From an uncultured Demequina sp. (GTDB lineage: Bacteria > Actinomycetota > Actinomycetes > Actinomycetales > Demequinaceae), in NCBI GenBank assembly GCA_937925595.1, contig CALALQ010000407.1:1-36745 (forward strand): a DNA stretch of 36,745 nucleotides, read 5' to 3'. Position numbers and translations under genes: made by a program. The first letter of the stretch is position 1. The number at the start of each line of letters is the position of its first letter. Positions 9,011 through 15,386 of this stretch are shown one piece after another. The notes beneath the pieces are model-generated. The model ran no database searches. It worked only from the letters and a program-made list of their open reading frames with translations, and was not told where the DNA came from.

Positions 9011-10244
9011 GCGTGATGACGATCAGCACCAGGTTGAGCGTCGCGATGAGGGCGGCCACCACCCACGCGATGCCGTTGGTGATGGGCCGGTTCGCGTAAA
9101 CGCCGAGCAGCCCCTTCGACGCCGTGAGCTTCACGAGCGGAACGAGCGCAAACGGGATGCCCAGGCTGAGCACTACCTGAGACAGCACCAGCGCCCAGGT
9201 GGGATCCATGCCGACCGTGAGAATGATGAGCGCAGGGATCAGGGTGACGGCCCGCCGCGCCAGCAGCGGGATGCGCTTGAGCAGCAGGCCCTCCATGATG
9301 ACCGCTCCTGCGTGGGCACCCACCGACGTCGCGGCAAGGCCTGAGAAGAGCAGTCCCACGCCGAAGATGATCGCGATCGTGGGACCCAGTCCCTTCTCGA
9401 GTGCGGCATAGGCGCCTTCGATCGATTCCGTGCCCTCAACGCCGCGCAGGCTTGCCGCCGCAAGCAGCAGCATCGCGATGTTCACCGAACCGGCAGCAAG
9501 CATCGACCACGCCACATCGTGCCTGGTAGCACGCAGAAGTCGTGGAGTCGCCCGGGTGTCTGCGGTGGCGCGGTGGCGGTCTCGCGCCAAGGCAGAGTGC
9601 AGATAGATCGCGTGCGGCATGACGGTCGCGCCCAGCATGCTCGCGGCGAGCAGCACCGTCTCACTGCCGCCGAACTGAGGGACCAAGCCGGCCACAGCGT
9701 CGGACCAGCTGACGGGAGCGACGAAAAGGCCTGCCGTGAAGCCGACTGCGATGATCGCAAGCATCGAGATGATGACGAACTCGAACGGGCGCTGGCCGCG
9801 GCGCGAGTGGACCGCGAGGATCGCCATCGAGACCACGCCGACGATGAGACCACCGAGCGGCAGTGGGATGCCGAACAGCAGGTTGAGGGCCAGCGCGCCG
9901 CCGATCACCTCGGCGACGTCGGTGGCCGCGGCGACGATCTCTGCCTGGCCCCAGAACGCCAGGCGGCCGGGCCTGCCCATGCGCTCGCCAATGAGCTGCG
10001 GAAGCGTCTTGCCGGTGACAAGGCCGAGTTTGGCGCTCAGATACTGGATGAGGACCGCCATGACGTTGGCAGCGACAAGGACCCACAGGAGCAGGTACCC
10101 GTAGGCAGCGCCGGCAGTGAGGTTGGCCGCGACATTGCCAGGGTCGACGTAGGCGACGGCCGCCACAAACGCGGGGCCGAAGAGCCGCCACAGACCGCGC
10201 TCAGGGCGGGCGCGCGGCGGCGCGTCGAGGGCAATGTTCGGCAT
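8997..10244 (-). CDS. mntH: NRAMP-family Mn2+/H+ symporter MntH
   Basis: A 415-residue, 11-helix importer of divalent metal, normally Mn(II), driven by protons. The family signature DPGNVAANLTAGAAYGY lies in helix 1 and supplies the Asp and Asn that hold the metal; MPHAIYLHSAL in helix 6 supplies the Met that gives transition-metal selectivity. I start at the ATG at 10244, which gives the usual short cytoplasmic N-terminus (MPNIALDAPP); the longer frame would cross the phosphotransferase promoter. A -10-like TAAATT lies 7 nt before this ATG and a perfect palindrome covers it. Tail-to-tail neighbour mntR encodes the probable regulator. Confidence 0.95.
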   Translation of the reverse strand: MPNIALDAPPRARPERGLWRLFGPAFVAAVAYVDPGNVAANLTAGAAYGYLLLWVLVAANVMAVLIQYLSAKLGLVTGKTLPQLIGERMGRPGRLAFWGQAEIVAAATDVAEVIGGALALNLLFGIPLPLGGLIVGVVSMAILAVHSRRGQRPFEFVIISMLAIIAVGFTAGLFVAPVSWSDAVAGLVPQFGGSETVLLAASMLGATVMPHAIYLHSALARDRHRATADTRATPRLLRATRHDVAWSMLAAGSVNIAMLLLAAASLRGVEGTESIEGAYAALEKGLGPTIAIIFGVGLLFSGLAATSVGAHAGAVIMEGLLLKRIPLLARRAVTLIPALIILTVGMDPTWALVLSQVVLSLGIPFALVPLVKLTASKGLLGVYANRPITNGIAWVVAALIATLNLVLIVITLTGG

Positions 10245-10257
10245 GCCGAACAATTTA
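10235..10257 (-). promoter_or_regulatory. mntH operator: perfect 18-bp palindrome over the start codon
   Basis: TGTTCGGCATGCCGAACA at 10235-10252 is fully self-complementary and its centre is the mntH ATG (10244-10242). Directly upstream on the minus strand is TAAATT (10257-10252), 7 nt before the ATG, so transcription probably starts at or beside the start codon and a repressor here would cover +1. MntR is the obvious candidate because its gene is next door. Binding is inferred. Confidence 0.65.
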
Positions 10258-10330
10258 CCCAAAGCTGGGCCACTCGATGCGGATGAATCACCTCTAGCCG
10301 CCGACTGACCGTGGCCAGTAGCCTGGCGCG

Positions 10331-11347
10331 GTGTTCGCAACGCAGCGCCCCTTGACCCTTGAAGAACTCGCCAAGGTGATCGCCCCCGTTGGCGTGCCCG
10401 TGAAGGTGGAGCCGCTCGGTGGTGGGACATTCAGCGCCGTGCAGCTCGCGACCCTCGAGGACGGTCGACGGCTTGCGGTCAAGACCTCCGTTCCGGACCA
10501 GGGCGCGCAGCCTCCCCTGCTCACCTACGAGCGGGATCTGCTGAGGACGGAGCGCGATCTGCTTGCGGCACTTCGTGACGATGCCGTGGTCCCCGTGCCG
10601 GAGCTCCTTCTTGAAGACTTCACTCGAGAGCACGTCGACGTCGATGTCATCGCCACCGAGTTCATTGAGTGCACGCCGTGGGCCGATCTCAGCGAGACCC
10701 TGCCCACTGACCTGAACTCGCGCATCGGTCAGGGCGTGGGGCGCATCTTCGCCGCACTCCACGACAGGTCATCACCGTCCTTCGGTTACCCCGCCGACGG
10801 GTTCGCGCTGGGCGCTGCCACGTGGCCGGAGGCCTTCCACACCATGCTCTCGTCCGTGCTTGAGGACTCGGTTACCTGGGGCGTGGATGTGCGGGCGGAT
10901 GAGGTCCGGCGGGTTCTCGACGCCACCATGCCAGCGCTGGCTGAGGTGGACGTTCCCGCGCTGGTCCATGTGGACTTGTGGGCTGGGAACGTGCTGCTTG
11001 ATGAGTCGCGAGACATCGTCGCGATCGTCGACTGGGAGCGGGCGGCTTACGCCGATCCGCTCATTGACTTCGTGGGGGCCGAATCCACGATCTTTGGGGC
11101 GACCAACCCGGATCTGTATGAGGGCTATCTCGCGGCCGGAAAGACGCTGCCACGTGATCCCAATGCCGGGACGCTGTCGGGACTCACGCCCACGGCAGAT
11201 GCGCGCGTCACGCTGTACCGCCTCTACACGACGACGATTCAGCAGATTGAGGTTGTGCCGCGGAACTTCACCGGCGACTGGGTTGAGGGCCACATCGCCC
11301 ACCTGCGTCGCACTCGCGACAGCTTGCTCGAGTACGCGCTGAGGTAG
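10331..11347 (+). CDS. APH/choline-kinase-like phosphotransferase
   Basis: A 338-residue aminoglycoside-phosphotransferase-fold protein. The kinase core is visible: RRLAVKTS supplies the nucleotide-binding lysine (about residue 49), LVHVDLWAGNVLL the catalytic loop with His-x-Asp and Asn, and AIVDWERA the metal-binding Asp. Such proteins phosphorylate small molecules (sugars, choline, macrolides, aminoglycosides); nothing points to the substrate, and a resistance role should not be assumed. The start is GTG at 10331, 6 nt after TAGCCT, the same leaderless arrangement as several neighbours. It is divergent from mntH and ends at a strong bidirectional hairpin. Confidence 0.85.
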   Translation: MFATQRPLTLEELAKVIAPVGVPVKVEPLGGGTFSAVQLATLEDGRRLAVKTSVPDQGAQPPLLTYERDLLRTERDLLAALRDDAVVPVPELLLEDFTREHVDVDVIATEFIECTPWADLSETLPTDLNSRIGQGVGRIFAALHDRSSPSFGYPADGFALGAATWPEAFHTMLSSVLEDSVTWGVDVRADEVRRVLDATMPALAEVDVPALVHVDLWAGNVLLDESRDIVAIVDWERAAYADPLIDFVGAESTIFGATNPDLYEGYLAAGKTLPRDPNAGTLSGLTPTADARVTLYRLYTTTIQQIEVVPRNFTGDWVEGHIAHLRRTRDSLLEYALR

Positions 11348-11358
11348 CGCGGGGCGCA

Positions 11359-11389
11359 AGTCGCGCCACCCCTAAAGGGCGGCGCGACT
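11359..11389. terminator. Bidirectional hairpin between convergent genes
   Basis: AGTCGCGCC (11359-11367) pairs exactly with GGCGCGACT (11381-11389); inside, one A-C mismatch, then CCC pairs with GGG around a 5-nt loop. It lies 12 nt after the phosphotransferase stop and includes the stop codon of the small minus-strand gene, so it can serve both. There is no long T tract, which is usual in high-GC actinobacteria. Confidence 0.65.
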
Positions 11390-11572
11390 CGCGGTCACGC
11401 GGGCGGCGCGGGCGCGCAGGTAGGCGCGTCGCACGGCCGCGTAGTAGACGTCGGCGATCCGGTCGCGCAGAGTGTGCAGGCTCTGGCCCGACGCAGTGGT
11501 CGCCTCCGAGACGAGGGTCGAGTGCTCACGGTGGTGCAGCGAGAGCAGCGACACGGGGTCGTGGGTGTGCAT
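11372..11572 (-). CDS. Small basic protein of unknown function
   Basis: A 66-residue protein, not recognised. It begins with a His-rich segment (HTHDPVSLLSLHHREHS), and the C-terminal half is a strongly basic amphipathic helix (YYAAVRRAYLRARAARV). GGGGAGG lies 11 nt before the ATG at 11572. An in-frame GTG at 11584 overlaps the stop of a 9-codon leader ORF (GTGA) and could start a 70-residue form. The last codons lie inside the terminator hairpin. The leader, the ribosome site and the promoter-like TAGCGT at 11622-11617 make a real gene likely. The basic helix could bind nucleic acid or membrane, but this is a guess. Confidence 0.5.
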   Translation of the reverse strand: MHTHDPVSLLSLHHREHSTLVSEATTASGQSLHTLRDRIADVYYAAVRRAYLRARAARVTASRAAL

Positions 11573-11580
11573 GGTGTCTT

Positions 11581-11610
11581 TCACCTCCCCTCACAACGGC
11601 GCGAGGGCAT
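11581..11610 (-). CDS. Possible 9-residue cysteine-containing leader peptide
   Basis: A tiny ORF, MPSRRCEGR, starts at ATG 11610, exactly 6 nt after TAGCGT (11622-11617), the promoter-to-start spacing seen at many genes here. Its final codons contain GGGGAGG, and its TGA overlaps an in-frame GTG of the downstream small protein. Ribosomes finishing the leader could re-initiate downstream, and the Cys codon and rare length resemble actinobacterial attenuating uORFs. A chance ORF of this size is also possible. Confidence 0.35.
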   Translation of the reverse strand: MPSRRCEGR

Positions 11611-11774
11611 AGAGGGACGCTATGTCCCGGGTCTGACAAATGGGATGAATGCGCACGCGGGTGCGCTGAAGGCAGCTAATGCCTGACGGGATGCGGCTTG
11701 GCGCCGGTGCGCGGAGAAAGTTCAGTCAAAGAGTGGACTGTGAAACTGGTCCGCGAGTGCGGGGCTGCTGGCAG

Positions 11775-11843
11775 TTATGCCAGACGCCAGGCACGGCGCG
11801 AGGGCGCAACGAGACGCCCTCCGGTCAGCAGATCGTTAACCAT
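11775..11843 (-). CDS. Possible 22-residue small ORF with promoter and ribosome site
   Basis: A 22-codon ORF, basic and hydrophobic at the end (RRAWRLA), begins at ATG 11843. AAAGGAGG lies 10 nt upstream. Further upstream on the minus strand TTGGCC (11928-11923), a 17-nt spacer and TAAGTT (11905-11900) form a promoter-like pair. It shares the 13-mer GCCCTCGCGCCGT with the 9-residue leader ORF 165 nt away. No homologue is recalled. The rest of 11623-11774 shows nothing else I can support. Confidence 0.3.
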   Translation of the reverse strand: MVNDLLTGGRLVAPSRRAWRLA

Positions 11844-11945
11844 GATTCGAGCGCCTCCTTTCGTGCCTAGTGGTCCGCCTTGTTGCGAACAGTCAGGAAA
11901 CTTACCAGCCCCCAGGCGCGAGGCCAAGGACATTTTTCGCAATTG

Positions 11946-12278
11946 TTACCGTGTCGCCACCCAAAGCAGCGCGACGCAGCCAAAGACCAAGGTTCCGGCC
12001 GTCGTGATGGCCATGCGCAGCGTCGGCCTGCGCAGCACGGAGGGCACGTCAGGCGCGGGAAGTCCGCTGCCGGTCCGGATACTCGAGTAGTGCCTGGAAG
12101 CGGAGAGATTCAGTAAGGCGGCTCCCCCGATCACGACGCCAGTGACGCCCAAGAGGACGGGACCCACCTCGTCAGTGAAGAGCCTGGCGGCGATCACCAT
12201 GATCAGCACCGCCCGGAGCAGTGTGCGCCTCCATGCGAGCACGGTGAGCTCGCGGGCGCTGTCGAGTTCTGTGCTCAT
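11946..12278 (-). CDS. DUF202 membrane protein (second of tandem pair)
   Basis: A 110-residue membrane protein with three hydrophobic segments, beginning MSTELDSARELTVLAWRRTLLR. The ELxxLAWxRT pattern is the DUF202 signature, also present in the preceding gene. Its ATG overlaps the stop of that gene (ATGA), so the two are coupled. DUF202 pairs are common in actinobacteria and may form a hetero-oligomer in the membrane. Function is unknown; I make no transport claim. The longer upstream frame overlaps the first gene and is rejected. Confidence 0.85.
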   Translation of the reverse strand: MSTELDSARELTVLAWRRTLLRAVLIMVIAARLFTDEVGPVLLGVTGVVIGGAALLNLSASRHYSSIRTGSGLPAPDVPSVLRRPTLRMAITTAGTLVFGCVALLWVATR

Positions 12279-12604
12279 CCGAGGTACAGACCAATGGCGA
12301 TCACGACGGTTGCAGCGATGACGCCCGCAACCAGCAGGGTGCGCGTGACGGGAGCAGGCACGGGCTCGCCACTCCGCGCCGCCGCGTCGGTGGCGCGCCA
12401 GCCAATCCATGCCTGAACAGCAGCGGCGATGCCCAGCAGCACGAACAGGCCGGCTGACACCGTGCGCCATCCTTCCGGAATGGGGACCTCGAACGCCTCA
12501 AGCGCCACGCCTGTGACGAGCAGGGCGAGCGAGGTGCGTATCCACGCAAGGAAGGTGCGCTCGTTTGCGAGCAGGAGTTGAGCGTTGGGAGTCTCATGCG
12601 CCAT
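12275..12604 (-). CDS. DUF202 membrane protein, YidH-like (first of tandem pair)
   Basis: A 109-residue protein of the YidH/DUF202 family. NAQLLLANERTFLAWIRTSLALL contains the conserved NERTxLAWxRT signature running into the first transmembrane helix; two more helices follow (about residues 48-66 and 90-108), with a Pro/Ala-rich loop between. The ATG at 12604 is 6 nt after TAGCGT (12616-12611) with no ribosome site, so the pair is probably leaderless. Function unknown in bacteria generally. It is followed by the second DUF202 gene with a 4-nt overlap. Confidence 0.88.
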   Translation of the reverse strand: MAHETPNAQLLLANERTFLAWIRTSLALLVTGVALEAFEVPIPEGWRTVSAGLFVLLGIAAAVQAWIGWRATDAAARSGEPVPAPVTRTLLVAGVIAATVVIAIGLYLG

Positions 12605-12730
12605 TCCTCGACGCTACGCCACGGAGGTCACTGGGGCACGGGCGTGGAGCTGGCGCGGGTGCGGAACTGGCGCGGGCATGATGCCGGCGTGGGCATGGTG
12701 CCGGCGCGGCCTCCTCATGCAGTGGCGCGC

Positions 12731-12961
12731 TAATGGGACATGAGGTCCGGGTTTGAGCAATCCAGGCTCCCTAATGGGACATGAGGTCCGCGGCCGACGA
12801 CCGGACCCTCAGCCGTGGCGGCGAGTCAGGGTGAACCGCTGAAACCAGAGCCGGGACAAACCGGACCTCATGTCCCATTGCGAAGCAGCAATCCGCGAAA
12901 CCCGGACCTGATGTCCCATTACGAAGCAGCAATCTGCAAAACCCGGACCTCATGTCCCATT
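12731..12961. repeat. Five-copy 19-bp repeat, 41-bp period, two inverted clusters
   Basis: The unit AATGGGACATGAGGTCCGG occurs on the plus strand at 12731-12750 and 12772-12790 (last base differs), and inverted as CCGGACCTCATGTCCCATT at 12861-12879, 12902-12920 (one change) and 12943-12961. Starts within each cluster are exactly 41 bp apart. The 22-bp sequences between inverted copies are also nearly identical (CGAAGCAGCAATC core), so this is a 41-bp tandem unit and not a repeat-spacer array. About 70 bp separates the clusters. The flanking 12605-12730 holds imperfect GGCGCGGG/GCCGGCG repeats and no gene. It could be transposase-binding ends of a lost element or an operator array. Confidence 0.8.
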
Positions 12962-13036
12962 ACGGCGCTCACCCGCCTGCAGCCGGCCCGCGCACCGCTG
13001 ATTCACCCATGTATTCGTTTACTTTCTGACCAGGTA

Positions 13037-13072
13037 GTGCCTTTATGGCACAGTTTCGATATCGTTATCGAA
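13037..13072 (+). promoter_or_regulatory. Two inverted repeats upstream of the SDR gene
   Basis: GTGCC-N5-GGCAC lies at 13037-13051 and TTCGATA-N4-TATCGAA at 13055-13072, 78 nt before the SDR start. The second is a 7-4-7 repeat, a common operator form. The surrounding DNA (13000-13070) is AT-richer than the neighbourhood, as expected of a promoter, but I cannot fix -10 and -35 boxes. No regulator gene is adjacent. Confidence 0.4.
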
Positions 13073-13149
13073 CGTGCGGCCCAGACCGCATTCTCGTCAA
13101 AGAGGCCGACCGCGGTGCAGGCAGCACCGCCCCTTCAAGGAGTTTGTGA

Positions 13150-14046
13150 ATGTCCCCCGACCAGCTCACGTTCGACAACCCCGTGACGCGCCACTCGCAC
13201 ATCGTGCCTCACGCCTCATGGCAGCCCTTCCCGGGCCTCGACGCGGAGCTCGACCCCAAGGCCGACCACGGTGAGACCACCTATCGCGGCACCGGCCGCC
13301 TCATCGGCCGCAAGGCGCTCATCACCGGTGCTGACTCGGGCGTGGGCGCGGCGGTCGCTATTGCTTTCGCTCGCGAGGGCGCGGACGTCGCCATGAGCTA
13401 TCTGCCGGCTGAGCAGCGAGACGCCGACGCTATTGCTGAGGTCATCCGCGCCGAGGGCCGGACGGTGGTTCAGCTGCCCGGCGACATCCAGGATCGCGAC
13501 TTCTGCCGCGAACTCGTGGCGGGTGCGGTCGAAGGGCTCGGCGGTCTCGACATCCTCGTCAACAACGCCGCGTACCAGGTGTATCACAACACCTTTGACG
13601 AGCTCGATGAGGCCAACCTCGACCAGACGTTCAAGACCAATCTCTACGCGATGTTCTGGATCACTCGCGAGGCACTCCCCCACCTTGGCCCCGGCTCGAC
13701 CATCATCAACTCCACGTCGGTGCAGGGCTACAACCCGTCGCCGATGATCATCAACTACGCGACCACCAAGTTCGGCATCAACGGCTTCACCAAGGCGCTC
13801 GCTCACGACCTCGCGCCCCGCGGCATTCGCGTCAACGCTGTCGCGCCCGGCCCCGTGTGGACCCCGCTGCAGGTGACCGACGGTCAGCCGCCGGAGAAGC
13901 TCGAGGGCTTCGGCTCGTCGTCGTGGCTTGGTCGCACCTCGCAGCCCGTGGAGCAGGCACCTGCCTACGTGTTCCTCGCCTCGCCCGAGTCCAGCTTCGT
14001 GGTGGGAGAGGTCATCAACGTCAACGGCGGCGCGAACGTCCCGTAA
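13150..14046 (+). CDS. SDR oxidoreductase, general stress protein 39/YghA-like
   Basis: A 298-residue classical short-chain dehydrogenase with the roughly 50-residue N-terminal extension typical of the YghA/GspB (general stress protein 39) group. NAD(P) loop: ITGADSGVGAAVAIAFAREG near residue 58; NNAA motif in LVNNAAYQVY; catalytic Ser in INSTSVQGY and Tyr-Lys in INYATTKFG; the C-terminal VVGEVINVNGG is standard. It reduces or oxidises a carbonyl or alcohol; the substrate is unknown and expression in stress is likely by analogy. AAGGAG lies about 8 nt before the ATG. Two inverted repeats upstream may be an operator. Confidence 0.92.
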   Translation: MSPDQLTFDNPVTRHSHIVPHASWQPFPGLDAELDPKADHGETTYRGTGRLIGRKALITGADSGVGAAVAIAFAREGADVAMSYLPAEQRDADAIAEVIRAEGRTVVQLPGDIQDRDFCRELVAGAVEGLGGLDILVNNAAYQVYHNTFDELDEANLDQTFKTNLYAMFWITREALPHLGPGSTIINSTSVQGYNPSPMIINYATTKFGINGFTKALAHDLAPRGIRVNAVAPGPVWTPLQVTDGQPPEKLEGFGSSSWLGRTSQPVEQAPAYVFLASPESSFVVGEVINVNGGANVP

Positions 14047-14089
14047 ACGACGCAAGCAGACCCCCTACGCAAGCGGTACATCAGCCCGC

Positions 14090-14109
14090 GCAGCGGCACG
14101 TCGCGCTGC
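14090..14109. terminator. Weak hairpin between convergent genes
   Basis: GCAGCG (14090-14095) can pair with CGCTGC (14104-14109) around an 8-nt loop, between the SDR stop and the radical SAM stop. The stem is short and there is no T tract. Confidence 0.25.
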
Positions 14110-14126
14110 AGTGTCTGGGCGGCGGC

Positions 14127-15224
14127 CTAGAACAGCGTCGTCGGCTGAGCCATTCCTCGATCGGCCGACGCTGCGGCTGAGTTCTGCTCCATAGCGGCGG
14201 TGCGCCACTCGCCGTTGGCATCGCGCGAGGTCACGCGATCGACAGCGGGGGTGCCCGTTCCCTCCATCACGACGGTGCGGCCGAGCCCGTGGGCCTCGAT
14301 GAGCGGCTTGATGCGGCCCGAGAGCGAGCGGCGATAGGACTTGGGCGCGTAGACTCCCTCGCCGTACAGCGCTTTGTAGCGGCCAATCAGTTCCGGGTGA
14401 TATCGGTGCAGGAACTGGGCGTACCACTCCTTCACCCCAGGGCGCAGGTGCAGCGCGCTGTACGTCACTGACGAGGCGCCCGCGTCCTTGATGCGAGTGA
14501 GAGCCGCATCGAGCTGCTCCTCGCGGTCCGTGAGGAACGGCAGCACCGGCATCATGAACACGGCGACATCGAATCCAGCCTCGGCGGCGGCGCTGACGGT
14601 GGCGAGCCGCGCGGCCGTGGTCGGCGTGCCGGGTTCGACGGCTTGCTGAAGCTCGTCGTCGAACACGGCGATCGATAGGGCGAGCGTCACGGGAACCGCC
14701 TTGGCAGCGTCGGCGAGGAGGGGGAGGTCGCGCCGCAGCAAGGTGCCTTTGGTGAGGATGCTGAATGGGGTGCCGGATTCCGCGAGTGCGGAGATGATGC
14801 CGGGCATGAGCCGGTAGCGGCCCTCGGCGCGCTGGTAGGGGTCCGTGTTGGTGCCCAGTGCCACCGGCTCTCGCGTCCAGGAGGGGCGCGCGAGTTCTCG
14901 CCGCAGCTGCTCCGCGACATTGATCTTGACGATCACCTGAGTGTCGAAGTCGCGGCCGGCGTCGAGCTCAAGGTACTGGTGTGACGGCCGCGCGAAGCAG
15001 TACACGCATGCGTGGGAGCATCCTCGGTAAGGGTTGATGGTCCACGCGAAGGGCATGGGTCCGCCCGCCGGCACCTTGTTGAGGGCGCTCTTCGACATCA
15101 CTTCGTGGAAGGTCACACCAGCGAACTCCGGGGTCTGCACGGAGCGCACAAGGCCGTGGAGCTTCGCGAGCCCCGGCAACGTTCCAGCCGCGGGCGCCTC
15201 AAGGGTTTGCGCCTCCCACCTCAC
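14127..15224 (-). CDS. Rv2578c-type radical SAM protein (SplB-like)
   Basis: A 365-residue radical SAM enzyme of the Rv2578c family, related to spore photoproduct lyase. The iron-sulfur motif is GCSHACVYC, with cysteines at residues 69, 73 and 76 (CxxxCxxC). FHEVMSKSALNKVP before it and ALGTNTDPYQRAE after it are family blocks. It uses a [4Fe-4S] cluster and SAM to generate a radical; the true substrate is not established, though DNA repair is suspected. The GTG at 15224 gives the family's start (RWEAQ) and lies 6 nt after a -10-like TCGAAT; upstream codons run through a LexA box, so the longer frame is rejected. Convergent with the SDR gene. Confidence 0.9.
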   Translation of the reverse strand: MRWEAQTLEAPAAGTLPGLAKLHGLVRSVQTPEFAGVTFHEVMSKSALNKVPAGGPMPFAWTINPYRGCSHACVYCFARPSHQYLELDAGRDFDTQVIVKINVAEQLRRELARPSWTREPVALGTNTDPYQRAEGRYRLMPGIISALAESGTPFSILTKGTLLRRDLPLLADAAKAVPVTLALSIAVFDDELQQAVEPGTPTTAARLATVSAAAEAGFDVAVFMMPVLPFLTDREEQLDAALTRIKDAGASSVTYSALHLRPGVKEWYAQFLHRYHPELIGRYKALYGEGVYAPKSYRRSLSGRIKPLIEAHGLGRTVVMEGTGTPAVDRVTSRDANGEWRTAAMEQNSAAASADRGMAQPTTLF

Positions 15225-15229
15225 CCCGT

Positions 15230-15259
15230 CATTCGAACATGTGTTCGAACGCCGGTCAA
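15230..15259 (-). promoter_or_regulatory. LexA (SOS) box in the radical SAM promoter
   Basis: TTCGAACATGTGTTCGAA at 15232-15249 is an 8-2-8 inverted repeat that matches the Gram-positive/mycobacterial SOS box TCGAAC-N4-GTTCGA at every fixed position. On the minus strand it lies between TTGACC (15259-15254) and TCGAAT (15236-15231), spaced 17 nt, and the GTG start follows 6 nt later. LexA bound here would block the promoter until DNA damage. It is about 140 nt from the divergent DUF4914-like gene, which it could also affect. Confidence 0.85.
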
Positions 15260-15386
15260 GCGGGCGCGCGGAATTGCATGCAGAGACGGCCCCTGGACTA
15301 ACGTCCCTGACCCAGCACCTCCTCGCCAAGCAAAATGACAGTCAAGGCACCATAATCGCCACGTAACGGAGTAGAAGGGGGCCTCG

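Noticed and set aside
10331..11347. Aminoglycoside-resistance kinase
   Set aside because: Only the general APH fold is seen; no resistance-family motif or mobile context.
11623..11774. tRNA or small structured RNA
   Set aside because: No TPsiC-like GGTTCGA stretch or cloverleaf pairing found by eye.
12731..12961. CRISPR array
   Set aside because: The sequences between copies are themselves nearly identical, the orientation inverts, and no cas genes are near.
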